Positions 42,391-51,154 of a stretch of DNA of 64,000 nucleotides are shown here, in pieces (position 1 is the stretch's first letter; each line of letters begins with the position of its first letter). The notes beneath the pieces are model-generated. The model was not told the DNA's origin. It was given only the letters and a program-made list of their open reading frames with translations, and made no database searches. Position numbers and translations under genes: made by a program. Origin of the DNA: Micromonospora sp. Llam0 (GTDB lineage: Bacteria; Actinomycetota; Actinomycetes; Mycobacteriales; Micromonosporaceae); NCBI RefSeq assembly GCF_003751085.1, contig NZ_RJJY01000001.1, positions 4,650,001 to 4,714,000 of the forward strand, given 5' to 3'.

Positions 42391-43422
42391 TCAGCGGGGC
42401 GTCGGAGTGGGCCCGGTCAGCTCGGTGAGCAGCCGGTCGGCGGCGGCGTACGGGTCGAGCCGGCCGGCGAGCACCTCGGCGGCGAGTTCGGCGGGCAGCG
42501 TACCGCCGCGCAGTGAGCTGATCCGCCCACGCAGTGTGCCGATCGCGATCGCCTCGACCTCGGCGGCGGCCCGCCGGACCCGCCGGGCGGTGAGCTCGCC
42601 CCGGCCGGCCAGCCAGTCGCGGTGCCGTTCGATCGCGCTCACCAGATCGTCGAGACCGTCGCCGTGGGCGGCCACGGTCCGCAGCACCGGCGGACGCCAG
42701 CCGCCCGGGGCGGTGGCGGTCAGCGCGAGCATGCCCTTCAGGTCCCGTACGCTGCCGTCGGCGCCGTCCCGGTCGGCCTTGTTGACCACGAAGATGTCGG
42801 CGATCTCCAGGATGCCGGCCTTCACCGCCTGCACGGCGTCGCCCATGCCGGGGGCGAGCAGCACCACCGTGGTGTCGGCCAGTCCGGCCACCTCGACCTC
42901 GGCCTGCCCGACGCCGACCGTCTCGATCAGCACCACGTCGCAGCCGACGCCGTCGAGGACCCGCACCGCCGCCGGGGTCGCCGACGACAGCCCGCCGAGG
43001 TGGCCCCGGCTGGACATCGAACGGATATAGACGCCCGGGTCGGTGGCGTGATCCTGCATCCGTACCCGGTCGCCGAGGATCGCCCCGCCGGTGAACGGGC
43101 TGGACGGATCGACGGCGAGGACGCCGACCCGCAGGTCCCGACCGCGCAGTACCCGGACCAGCTCGCTGGTGGTGGTCGACTTGCCGACGCCGGGGGCGCC
43201 GGTCAGCCCGACGACCAGGGCGTGCCCGGTGTGCCCGGCGAGCTCGGCGGCGATCTGCGGCAACTGCGGCCCGCCGGACTCGACCAGCGTGATCAGCCGC
43301 GCGACGGACCGGGCGTCGCCGGCGCGGGCCCGCCGGACGAGATCCGGTACGTCGCGGGAGCCGCCCCTGCTCAGCCGGCGGTCGGCAGCCGCAGTCACTT
43401 CGCCGTCGGAGCCTGCGGTCAC
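42391..43422 (-). CDS. meaB: MeaB/ArgK-family GTPase, acyl-CoA mutase chaperone
   Basis: 343 residues from the GTG at 43422, which overlaps the thiolase stop (GTGA); a second GTG lies 8 codons on. It is a P-loop GTPase of the G3E/MeaB type: Walker [21 protein letters not shown], switch region [20 protein letters not shown], Walker [20 protein letters not shown] and base-specificity NKAD in [12 protein letters not shown]. In its family it loads and protects adenosylcobalamin in methylmalonyl- or isobutyryl-CoA mutase. The C-terminal helices ([19 protein letters not shown]) are the usual dimerisation arm. It is co-transcribed with the thiolase; the client mutase in this window is IcmA at 34087-35775. 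Confidence 0.92.
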   Translation of the reverse strand: MTAGSDGEVTAAADRRLSRGGSRDVPDLVRRARAGDARSVARLITLVESGGPQLPQIAAELAGHTGHALVVGLTGAPGVGKSTTTSELVRVLRGRDLRVGVLAVDPSSPFTGGAILGDRVRMQDHATDPGVYIRSMSSRGHLGGLSSATPAAVRVLDGVGCDVVLIETVGVGQAEVEVAGLADTTVVLLAPGMGDAVQAVKAGILEIADIFVVNKADRDGADGSVRDLKGMLALTATAPGGWRPPVLRTVAAHGDGLDDLVSAIERHRDWLAGRGELTARRVRRAAAEVEAIAIGTLRGRISSLRGGTLPAELAAEVLAGRLDPYAAADRLLTELTGPTPTPR

Positions 43423-44606
43423 TTCGCCGTCGGCACCCGCAGGATCAGGGCGTCGCCCTGCCCGCCGCCGCCGCAGAGCGCGGCGGCTCCGGTCCCGCCG
43501 CCACGCCGACGCAGCTCCAGCGAGAGGGTCAGCGCCAGCCGGGCGCCGGACATGCCGATCGGGTGGCCGAGGGCGATCGCGCCGCCGTTGACGTTCACGA
43601 TGCCCGGATCGACCTCGAGGTCCCGGGTCGACTGGACGCCGACGGCGGCGAACGCCTCGTTGATCTCGATCAGATCGAGATCGGCCACGGCCATACCGGC
43701 CTTGCCGAGGGCGTGCCGGATGGCGTTGGACGGCTGGGAGTGCAGCGAGTTGTCCGGGCCGGCGACGTTGCCGTGCGCACCGATCTCGGCGATCCAGTCG
43801 AGGCCGAGCGCCTCGGCCCGGGACCGGCTCATCACCACCACGGCGCACGCGCCGTCCGAGATCGGTGACGAACTGCCGGCGGTGATGGTGCCGTCCGGGG
43901 TGAAGGCGGGACGGAGCCGGGCCAGCGTCTCGACGGTGGTGTCCGGCCGGATCCCCTCGTCGTTGAGCAGCCGGACCGGGTCGCCCTTGCGCTGCGGCAC
44001 CTCGACCGGGGTGATCTCCTCGGCGAAGACGCCGTTCTTCTGGGCGACGGCGGCCCGCTGGTGGCTGGTGGCGGCGAAGGCGTCCTGCTCGGCCCGGCTG
44101 ATGCCGAGCCGGGTGCCGTGCCGCTCGGTCGACTCGCCCATCGCGCAGCAGTCGAACACGTCGGTCAGCCCGTCCAGGGCCATGTGGTCGGCGACCACCA
44201 CGTCGCCGTACTTGTAGCCGGCGCGCTGGCCGCGCAGCAGATGCGGCGCGTTGGTCATCGACTCCATCCCGCCGGCCACCACGACGTCGAACTCGCCGGC
44301 CCGGATCAACTGGTCGGCGAGCGCGATCGCGTCAAGACCGGAAAGGCAGACCTTGTTGATGGTGAGCGCGGGTACGCTCATCGGGATGCCGGCGCCGACC
44401 GCGGCCTGCCGGGCCGGCATCTGGCCGGTGCCGGCCTGGAGCACCTGGCCCATGATGACGTACTGCACCTGGCCGGGGTCGACGCCGCCGCGACCGAGGG
44501 CGGCGGAGATCGCGGTCGAGCCGAGGGCGGTGGCCGGGAAGTCCTTCAGGTTGCCGAGCAACCGGCCCATCGGGGTGCGTGCGCCGCTGACGATCACCGA
44601 GGTCAT
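43419..44606 (-). CDS. Acetyl-CoA acetyltransferase (thiolase)
   Basis: 395 residues from the ATG at 44606, with GGAGG 9 nt upstream. The nucleophilic Cys is in [16 protein letters not shown], the active His in [16 protein letters not shown], and the second Cys in [29 protein letters not shown] is also conserved. It would condense two acetyl-CoA to acetoacetyl-CoA or run the reverse thiolysis. It is coupled by GTGA to MeaB and divergent from methylmalonyl-CoA epimerase across 77 bp. I recall the same thiolase-epimerase-MeaB neighbourhood from Streptomyces genomes. Confidence 0.92.
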   Translation of the reverse strand: MTSVIVSGARTPMGRLLGNLKDFPATALGSTAISAALGRGGVDPGQVQYVIMGQVLQAGTGQMPARQAAVGAGIPMSVPALTINKVCLSGLDAIALADQLIRAGEFDVVVAGGMESMTNAPHLLRGQRAGYKYGDVVVADHMALDGLTDVFDCCAMGESTERHGTRLGISRAEQDAFAATSHQRAAVAQKNGVFAEEITPVEVPQRKGDPVRLLNDEGIRPDTTVETLARLRPAFTPDGTITAGSSSPISDGACAVVVMSRSRAEALGLDWIAEIGAHGNVAGPDNSLHSQPSNAIRHALGKAGMAVADLDLIEINEAFAAVGVQSTRDLEVDPGIVNVNGGAIALGHPIGMSGARLALTLSLELRRRGGGTGAAALCGGGGQGDALILRVPTAK

Positions 44607-44683
44607 GGGATTCCGCCTCCGCACAGTGGGACAAGGCCGGGGTGCCGGCAACAACTTAACGATGGTTCGGTCAGACTATCGCC

Positions 44684-45169
44684 ATGACGGAAGAAGCTCC
44701 CGCCGAGGCCGCTGCGGACTATGTCACAGACATCGGCCTGCTGAAGATCGATCATGTCGGGATCGCGGTGGCGGATCTGGACACCGCGCTCGATTTCTAC
44801 ACCCGGACCTTCGGCATGCGCTGCGTACACCTGGAAGTCAATCACGCCCAGGGGGTACGCGAGGCCATGCTCGCTGTCGGGCCGGTGCCCGACGGCGGCC
44901 AGGTGCAGCTGCTCGCCCCGTTGTCTCCCGAGTCGACCATCGCCAAGTTCCTGGACCGCAACGGCCCGGGGATGCAGCAGCTGGCGTACACGGTGGTGGA
45001 CATCGACGCGGCGTGCGCAGCGCTGCGCGAGCGCGGACTGCGGCTGCTCTACGACGCGCCCCGGCCGGGCACCGCCGGTTCGCGGATCAACTTCGTGCAC
45101 CCGAAGGACGCCGGCGGCGTCCTGGTCGAGCTGGTCCAGCCGGCCGCGCCGCCGGCACAGCCGGCCTGA
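44684..45169 (+). CDS. mce: Methylmalonyl-CoA epimerase
   Basis: A 161-residue vicinal-oxygen-chelate protein: KIDHVGIAVADLDTALDFYT supplies the first metal His, MLAVGPVPDGGQVQLLAPL the Gln ligand, and INFVHPKDAGGVLVELVQP the final His-Pro and Glu ligand. The position usually filled by the third His reads MQQLAYTVVDI (Gln), a variant I recall in actinobacterial epimerases. It interconverts the (R) and (S) methylmalonyl-CoA epimers in propionyl-CoA metabolism. No Shine-Dalgarno precedes the ATG, so a leaderless or short-leader transcript is likely. It is divergent from the thiolase. Confidence 0.9.
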   Translation: MTEEAPAEAAADYVTDIGLLKIDHVGIAVADLDTALDFYTRTFGMRCVHLEVNHAQGVREAMLAVGPVPDGGQVQLLAPLSPESTIAKFLDRNGPGMQQLAYTVVDIDAACAALRERGLRLLYDAPRPGTAGSRINFVHPKDAGGVLVELVQPAAPPAQPA

Positions 45170-45209
45170 GCCACGGACCGGGCCGGACGGCCTGAGCCAC
45201 GGACCGGGC
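45162..45209. repeat. Tandem 22-bp direct repeat across the epimerase stop codon
   Basis: 45162-45183 and 45188-45209 are identical (CGGCCTGAGCCACGGACCGG plus GC), with a period of 26 bp. The first copy contains the epimerase stop codon. It looks like a small slippage duplication. Confidence 0.6.
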
Positions 45210-45663
45210 AGGTCATGCCGACTGGCCGGCCAGTTCCGGTCCGCTGCTGCCGATCGACGGACCGGAACTGATCGGTCGGGAATGCCGAAAGGAAGCGGGC
45301 CGGACAACTTCACCGGTTTTCAGGTACGGCGTCCGGCGGCGGGCCACCCGGCGTGACACCGGCGGCGGAACGGTTCGTCGTCGGGCGGCCCGCAGGCCTG
45401 ACGTGACCCCACCCAACGTTGCCGGCGCTGGCCGGAAGCACCCAGTGGAACCGCACTGAGCTGGGCAGACGTCGCCCTGACCGGGCTCCGGACGGGGTAC
45501 ACGGCGATGACCCCACCAGCAGAAAGACTTCGTTGCGTACGCACACGCCTACAATTCGTATACCGATCGCCGGTCGGCCGAGAAAAGATGACCATGTCGG
45601 CTATCGTGGTGACGGGCAGTTCGCTCTTGCGAAACACCCAGGTACGTCTGCCACTATGTCTCA
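45170..45663. other. Intergenic region upstream of the FilP-like gene
   Basis: About 494 bp without a convincing gene. A TACAAT hexamer at 45548-45553 is a candidate -10 for the FilP-like gene, with only a weak -35 about 17 bp before it. The region left of 45500 is GC-rich and featureless apart from the tandem repeat. Confidence 0.35.
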
Positions 45664-46914
45664 ATGCCCCAGCAGCAGTCCTCCCTTGCGTTCTTCGATA
45701 ACGCCAGCGCTCCGCACGACTTCACCGTCGTGCTTCGTGGCTACGACCGCAACCAGGTGGATGACCACCTGCAGCGTCTGGTAGCCGCCCTCACCCAGTC
45801 GGAGCAGGCTCGAGCTGAGGCCGAGCAGCGGATGAACGACGCGCAGCGCCGGCTCCGCCAGGCCGAGCAGCGGCTCAACGCGGTCGAACAGAAGCTCACC
45901 GACACCAACAAGCAGCTCGAGGAGAACAACCGGCCCACCCTCTCCGGCCTGGGGACCCGGGTGGAGCAGATTCTCCGGCTGGCCGAGGAGCAGGCCAACG
46001 ACCACCGCGGTGAGGCCAAGCGGGAGTCCGAGGGCATCCTCTCCGCAGCCCGGCTGGAGGCCCGGGAGATCACCGACAAGGCGCGGGCCGAGGCCGCCGC
46101 GATGAAGGCCGGGGCCGAGCGGGAGGCGGGCAGCGTCCGGACCGCAGCCGAGCGGGAGGCGGCCGAGGTCCGGGTGCAGGCCCGGCGCGAGGCGGACACG
46201 CTGCGGGCCGACGCGGACCGGGAGACCAAGCAGCTGCGGGCGGTCACCGCCCACGAGGTCGCCGAGCTGAAGTCGACCGTGGAGCGTGAGGTCGCCACCC
46301 TGCGGGCCACCGCGGAGCGGGAGATCACCCAACTGCGGGCCAAGGCGGCCCGGGAGGCCGAGGAGAAGCGGGCCGAGGCGACCAAGCTGCTCACCGACGC
46401 CCGCGACAAGCGGGACAAGGATCTGCAGGCGCTGGAGCTGCAGCTGGCCGAACGCCGGGAGAAGGCCGAGCGGGAAGAGTCCGAGCGGCACGCCGCCCAG
46501 GTCACCCAGACCCAGCGGATGGTCGCCGAGGCCGAGGGGCGTGCCCGGGCCGCGGAGGACCGGGCCAAGGAGATCGAGCAGCGCGCCGAGGCACGCCGGA
46601 TCGAGTCGGAGCGGTCCGCCCAGGAGACCGTGGACAAGGCGAAGTCGCTGGCGGACAAGACGCTCAACGAGGCGCGCAGCGAAGCCAACCGGCTGCTCAC
46701 CGAGGCCCGGACCGAGGCCGAGCTGACCACCCAGGCCGCTCGCCGCGAGGTCGAGGACCTGAACCGGCAGAAGGACGCGGTCACCTCGCAGCTGGGCCAG
46801 ATGCTCTCCGGCCTGGCCGGCATCGTTCCTGGCGTGCCGTCGGGCGGCGGGGACGGCGGCAAGGCCAAGACCGACGAGAACGCCGAGCAGGTCAACGCCA
46901 AGTCGGCGAGCTGA
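45664..46914 (+). CDS. FilP-like coiled-coil protein
   Basis: A 416-residue protein with a short DivIVA-like N-terminus (FTVVLRGYDRNQVDDHLQRL) followed by an almost unbroken coiled coil of Glu/Ala/Arg heptads (for example EAKRESEGILSAARLEAREI) to about residue 385, and a Gly/Lys tail. This matches FilP (so-called cellulose-binding protein), an intermediate-filament-like polar cytoskeletal protein of filamentous actinomycetes. In Streptomyces, as I recall, filP and scy lie beside the methylmalonyl-CoA epimerase, thiolase and meaB genes, as here. FilP interacts with DivIVA at growing tips. A 16-bp terminator hairpin follows the gene, separating it from the Scy-like gene. Confidence 0.8.
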   Translation: MPQQQSSLAFFDNASAPHDFTVVLRGYDRNQVDDHLQRLVAALTQSEQARAEAEQRMNDAQRRLRQAEQRLNAVEQKLTDTNKQLEENNRPTLSGLGTRVEQILRLAEEQANDHRGEAKRESEGILSAARLEAREITDKARAEAAAMKAGAEREAGSVRTAAEREAAEVRVQARREADTLRADADRETKQLRAVTAHEVAELKSTVEREVATLRATAEREITQLRAKAAREAEEKRAEATKLLTDARDKRDKDLQALELQLAERREKAEREESERHAAQVTQTQRMVAEAEGRARAAEDRAKEIEQRAEARRIESERSAQETVDKAKSLADKTLNEARSEANRLLTEARTEAELTTQAARREVEDLNRQKDAVTSQLGQMLSGLAGIVPGVPSGGGDGGKAKTDENAEQVNAKSAS

Positions 46915-46932
46915 CCGTCTGAACCGAACCGT

Positions 46933-46968
46933 CGAAGGGCCGCGCCGGACCACCGGCGCGGCCCTTCG
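46933..46968 (+). terminator. Strong rho-independent-type hairpin after the FilP-like gene
   Basis: A perfect 16-bp stem (46933-46948 with 46953-46968, CGAAGGGCCGCGCCGG arm) and a 4-nt ACCA loop. There is no long T-tract, as is usual for high-GC actinobacteria. It would stop transcription between the FilP-like and Scy-like genes. Confidence 0.75.
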
Positions 46969-47165
46969 CGTTCGGTACCCGGTCCCCTGCTGTACGTGTC
47001 CCGACCAGCCTGCCGCCCGGCGGCGACGCGCCTGGTCACCGCCGGTGGTGCGGCATACCCGCTGGGCGAATGGTTCACACCTGGCAAATCATCCGAAGTG
47101 ACGCGCGTCCTGTCAGGAGCATGGGTATCGCCCCGCAACAGGGCGTTGCGTGTGAGGATGGAGCC

Positions 47166-49058
47166 ATGGCGCAAGGCGAAGAACTCTTCAACCTTGACGG
47201 GGACTCCGGGTCGGGGCCCAACTTCGAGCTGGCGATCCGGGGGTACGACAAACGTCAGGTCGACCGCTACATCGCCCGTACCGAGAACGAGCTGGCCACG
47301 CTCGGCGCGGAACGGGAACAGATCTACGTACAGATGCATACCCTGGCCGCGCAGATCGAGCAGCTCCAGGTCGACCTGACCGAGGCCCGGCGGGAGACCA
47401 GCTTCCTGGATCAGGTGTCGTTCCGGCACCTCGGCCCACGGGTCGAGCAGATCCTCGGGCTCGCCGAGGACCAGGCCGAGGAGATCCGGTTCAACGCGGC
47501 CGAGGAGATCGACTCCCGCCGCGCCGAGGCCGAGCAGGTGCTCGCCGACGCCCGGCAGCAGGCCGACACCGCGATGCGCGACTTCGAGCTGGCGCTCGCC
47601 GCCCGCCGCGCCGAGGAGGACCGCGCCAACGCCGCCCGCCGCGCCGAGGCCGAGGCGACCGTGACCAGCGCCCGCGAGGAGTCGGACAACCTGCGTGCTG
47701 CGGCCGAGGCCGCACTGGTCGCCGCCCGCGAGGAGGCCGACCAGCTCATCGCCACCGCCCAGCAGCAGGCCGACGACGCGCTGCACGCGGCGCGGCGGGA
47801 AGCCGACGACACCGTCAAGGCCGCCCAGCGGGAAGCCAGGCAGACCGTCACCACCGCCCAGGAGCAGGCCAGCAACGCGGTCAGCACCGCCCAGGAGACC
47901 GCTGACCGGACCCTGACCGACGCTCAGGCCGAGGCCGAACGGCTGGTCACCCAGGCCCGGATGGACGCCAGCCGGATGGTCACCACCGCCCAGGAGGAGG
48001 CAACCAATCTGCGCGAGGCCGCCGAGGCGGCGGTCGCCGCCGCCCGGCAGGACGCCGAACGGATCCGTGCCGAGGGCGAGGCCGCCGCCGAGTCGGCCCG
48101 CCGCGAGGCCGGCCAGGCCGTCGAGCAGGCCACCGAGTACGTCACCCGGACGCACGCCGAGACGGACGCGTTCGTCGCGCAGACCCGCAGCGAACTGGAC
48201 CAGGAGCTCACCGCCCGCCGTGACCAGGTCGAGCAGGAGGTGACCGCGCTGCGCAGTACCGCCGAAGCGGAGGTCGCCGAGCTGCGCGACGGCGTACAGC
48301 AGGAGGTCGACCGGCGCCGCGCGACGATGGAGCAGGAGATCGGCGAGTTGCGGACCGCCGCCGAGCAGGAGGTGGAGCAGTGGCGTAGCACCACCCAGGA
48401 GATCATCGCGAACCAGCGCGGTGAGGCCGAGGAGTACGCCACCCACATCCGCTCCCGCGCCGAGGAGCAGGCGGTGACCATCCGTCAGCAGGCCGAGGAG
48501 TACGCGCTGAGCACCCGGGGCAGCGCCGATGAGCACGCCGCGAGTGTCCGACGTCTCTCCGAGGAGCACGCGGCGATCGCCCAGCGTCAACTGGCCAGCA
48601 GCCAGCAGCAGGTGGCGTCCGCCCAGCGTGAGGTGGTCTCCGCCGGCCAGCAGCTCACCGAGGTGCTGCAGGAGGTCGCCGAGGCGCAGCAGGCGCTGGC
48701 CGACCTGCGGCACCAGATGGTGCTCACCCGGCAGGAGTCCGACGAGGCACGGCGTACGCTCAGCGCGGTCCAGGCCGAACTGGCCGGCGAGCAGCAGCGC
48801 CTCGCCGGAATGCGGGAGTCCGAGCCGGCGGCGCAGGAACCAAAGCCGGCGGCGCAGGAGCAGGCACAGGAACCAGAGCCGCAGGTGCAGCAGCCCGAGC
48901 CGGCACCGGCGACGGCGCAGGCCCCCGAGGAGGCGGAGGAGGAGCCGGACGAGACCCTGCCGGTGGACGCGGTCCCCACCGAGGCGGTGTCGGTCGATCA
49001 GACCGCCAAGAAGGTCGCCGCGGGCGCGCCCGAGCGCAAGCGCCGTACCCACGCCTGA
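47166..49058 (+). CDS. Scy-like polar coiled-coil scaffold protein
   Basis: 630 residues from the ATG at 47166 (MAQGEELFNLDGDSGSGPNF), preceded by GAGGATGGAG. A DivIVA-like N-terminal segment (FELAIRGYDKRQVDRYIART) is followed by a continuous coiled coil of about 480 residues with many near-repeats of EAEAT/EEADQL type, then a Gln/Pro/Glu-rich tail ending APERKRRTHA. It resembles Scy, the Streptomyces polarity scaffold that gathers DivIVA and FilP at hyphal tips, but is about half its length. The paralogous N-termini of this gene and the FilP-like gene (RGYDRNQVDDHL and RGYDKRQVDRYI) suggest an ancient duplication. Confidence 0.78.
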   Translation: MAQGEELFNLDGDSGSGPNFELAIRGYDKRQVDRYIARTENELATLGAEREQIYVQMHTLAAQIEQLQVDLTEARRETSFLDQVSFRHLGPRVEQILGLAEDQAEEIRFNAAEEIDSRRAEAEQVLADARQQADTAMRDFELALAARRAEEDRANAARRAEAEATVTSAREESDNLRAAAEAALVAAREEADQLIATAQQQADDALHAARREADDTVKAAQREARQTVTTAQEQASNAVSTAQETADRTLTDAQAEAERLVTQARMDASRMVTTAQEEATNLREAAEAAVAAARQDAERIRAEGEAAAESARREAGQAVEQATEYVTRTHAETDAFVAQTRSELDQELTARRDQVEQEVTALRSTAEAEVAELRDGVQQEVDRRRATMEQEIGELRTAAEQEVEQWRSTTQEIIANQRGEAEEYATHIRSRAEEQAVTIRQQAEEYALSTRGSADEHAASVRRLSEEHAAIAQRQLASSQQQVASAQREVVSAGQQLTEVLQEVAEAQQALADLRHQMVLTRQESDEARRTLSAVQAELAGEQQRLAGMRESEPAAQEPKPAAQEQAQEPEPQVQQPEPAPATAQAPEEAEEEPDETLPVDAVPTEAVSVDQTAKKVAAGAPERKRRTHA

Positions 49059-49091
49059 CCCCGGGTTGGCCCGCCCGAGGCCCGGCCGGGC

Positions 49092-49703
49092 TCACTCCTC
49101 GGTGAGCTGCCCGTCGCGTTCGACGTGGCGCTGCCCGGTGCGGGGGCAGACGTACCGGCCGTCGCCGTCGGCGACCAGCGGTACGCCGGCCCGGCCGACC
49201 CAGCCGACCCGGCGCGCCGGCACCCCCACGACCAGGGCGAAGTCCGGGACGTCCCGGGTGACCACGGCACCGGCGGCGACCGTCGCCCAGCGGCCGATCC
49301 GCACCGGCGCGACGCAGACCGCCCGGGCACCGATCGCCGCGCCGGTGCCGATGGTGACACCGACCGCGGTCCAGTCGTCGCCGGTCTTCAACCGCCCGTC
49401 CGGGGTGACCGCCCGGGGGTACTCGTCGTTGGTGAGCACCGCCGCCGGCCCGATGAACACTCCGTCGTCGAGCCGCGCCGGCTCGTAGACGAGGGCGTGG
49501 TTCTGCAGTTTGACGTTGTCGCCGAGCCGGACCCCCGGACCGACGTACGCCCCCCGGCCGATGATGCAGTTGCGGCCGACGGTCGCGTCCTCGCGGACCT
49601 GGGCCAGGTGCCAGACGCGGGTGCCGGCGCCGATGCTCGCCGTGTCGGCCACGTCGGCGGAGCCGGCGACGGTGGCGTCCGGGCGCGCTGCGGTTGCACT
49701 CAT
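49092..49703 (-). CDS. Left-handed beta-helix N-acetyltransferase, WbpD-like
   Basis: A 203-residue protein made mostly of hexapeptide repeats (for example TVGRNCIIGRGAYVGPGVRL and IGTGAAIGARAVCVAPVRIG) with KLQNHALVYEPARLDDGVFI and the loop TNDEYPRAVTPDGRL. This is the pattern of WbpD/WlbB enzymes that acetylate the 3-amino group of UDP-GlcNAc3N uronate-type sugars. It fits with the WbpB-like dehydrogenase and DegT aminotransferases divergently transcribed just to the right. The C-terminal DGDGRYVCPRTGQRHVE may form a small zinc-free hook. It starts at the ATG 49703 facing the biosynthetic operon. Confidence 0.8.
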   Translation of the reverse strand: MSATAARPDATVAGSADVADTASIGAGTRVWHLAQVREDATVGRNCIIGRGAYVGPGVRLGDNVKLQNHALVYEPARLDDGVFIGPAAVLTNDEYPRAVTPDGRLKTGDDWTAVGVTIGTGAAIGARAVCVAPVRIGRWATVAAGAVVTRDVPDFALVVGVPARRVGWVGRAGVPLVADGDGRYVCPRTGQRHVERDGQLTEE

Positions 49704-50080
49704 GATCGGTGATCCTCCCTGGTCACCGGCAGTGTGTCAGAGCTGCCGGAGGTGCGGCGCACACGGTAGGGGGTCACCGGCACCGCCGATGTCGGGAAAC
49801 CGACCCTGCGCCGTGAAGCGGCCGACTCTCCGGCCGGAAGGAACCGACCCTCCGGGCCGGCACTGGCCGACAGGTGGGCCCGGGCCGACGAAGGTACCTC
49901 GTGACCGCGCGGTTGTGCCGGGTTTACGTCACAGTGCTGGCGTCGGCGTGGCAACGCTCGGTAGCTTCCCGAACGGACCCTCTCCGCCGGGCCCACCGGT
50001 GGGCCGCGCCCATCCGGCGGTGGCCCGGGTCGGCCCGGCTCCGCCCGGGTCAGCATGCCCCCCCGACGAAATGGACATCC
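49704..50080. other. Divergent intergenic region heading the nucleotide-sugar operon
   Basis: A 377-bp region between the WbpD-like gene and the rightward operon. Open frames are present but none has a ribosome site or a protein-like composition. Promoters for both directions are expected here; I could not assign hexamers with confidence. Confidence 0.35.
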
Positions 50081-51154
50081 GTGACTCATCCGCCTGCCAT
50101 GCCGGACGAGCCCATCGGCGTAGCCGTCATCGGCGCCGGCTACTGGGGCCCCAACCTGGTCCGCAACTTCATGTCCAGCCCGGCGTTCCGGCTGCGCTGG
50201 CTCTGTGACCTCGATCTCGGTCGGGCCCGCGCGGTGCTCGGCGACTACTCGACGGTCGGCGCGACCGACGACCTGGCCCGGGTGCTCGCCGACGACTCGG
50301 TACGTGCCGTGGCGATCGCCACGCCGGCCGGCACTCACCTCGAGGTCGCCCTCGCCGCGCTGCGCGCCGGCAAGCACGTGCTGGTCGAGAAGCCGCTCGC
50401 CGCCAACCACGCCGACGGGACGCGGCTGGTCGCCGAGGCCGAGCAGCGCGGCCTGACCCTGATGTGCGACCACACCTACTGCTACACCCCGGCGGTGCTG
50501 CGGATCCGGGAGATGCTGCACTCCGGCGAGCTGGGTGAGCTGCACTACCTCGACTCCGTACGGATCAACCTGGGCCTGGTGCAGCGCGACATCGACGTCG
50601 TCTGGGACCTCGCCCCGCACGACCTGTCCATTCTCGACTTCGTGCTGCCGCCGGGGGTACGGCCGGTGTCGGTCGCGGCGCACGGCGCCGACGGCATCGG
50701 CGCCGGCCGGGCCTGCGTGGCGTACCTCACCCTGCGGCTGAGCAGCGGCGCGATCGCCCACGTACACGTCAACTGGCTCTCCCCGGTCAAGATCCGCACG
50801 ACGATCATCGGCGGGTCGAAGCGGACCCTGGTCTGGGACGATCTCAACCCGGGCCAACGGCTGGCCCTGTTCGACCGGGGCGTCGACGTCGCCACCTCCG
50901 ACGAGCTCGGCACCGAGGCCCGCCGGGACATGCTGGTGTCGTACCGCTCCGGCGACATGGTCGCCCCGGCGCTGACCGAGCGGGAGGCGCTGCGCACCAT
51001 GGTCGACGAATACGCCCGCGCCATCCGTACCGGCACCCCGGCGCTGACCGACGGCCGCTCCGGCCTGCGGGTGTTGGCCATTCTGGAAGCCGCCACCCGC
51101 AGCCTCGCCGCCGGCGGCACGATGATCCCGCTGGACGAGGAGCCCGCCGCATGA
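50081..51154 (+). CDS. Gfo/Idh/MocA-family sugar-nucleotide dehydrogenase (WbpB/WlbA-like)
   Basis: 357 residues if it starts at GTG 50081, or 351 from the ATG at 50099; neither has a clear ribosome site. The Rossmann motif is VAVIGAGYWGPNLVRNF, followed by EKPLAANHADGTRLVAEA (the EKP motif that contacts NAD and substrate) and, later, DLAPHDLSILDFVLPPG with the catalytic His region. It resembles WlbA/WbpB, which oxidises C3 of UDP-GlcNAcA before amination. Its stop overlaps the epimerase start (ATGA). It is the first gene of a chain of overlapping sugar genes. Confidence 0.88.
   Translation: MTHPPAMPDEPIGVAVIGAGYWGPNLVRNFMSSPAFRLRWLCDLDLGRARAVLGDYSTVGATDDLARVLADDSVRAVAIATPAGTHLEVALAALRAGKHVLVEKPLAANHADGTRLVAEAEQRGLTLMCDHTYCYTPAVLRIREMLHSGELGELHYLDSVRINLGLVQRDIDVVWDLAPHDLSILDFVLPPGVRPVSVAAHGADGIGAGRACVAYLTLRLSSGAIAHVHVNWLSPVKIRTTIIGGSKRTLVWDDLNPGQRLALFDRGVDVATSDELGTEARRDMLVSYRSGDMVAPALTEREALRTMVDEYARAIRTGTPALTDGRSGLRVLAILEAATRSLAAGGTMIPLDEEPAA

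Noticed and set aside
45741..49052. An 1103-codon open frame on the minus strand opposite the coiled-coil genes
   Set aside because: It is Leu/Gly/Arg-rich, crosses two well-supported plus-strand genes and their terminator, and arises from the GC-rich Glu/Ala codons of the coiled coils.
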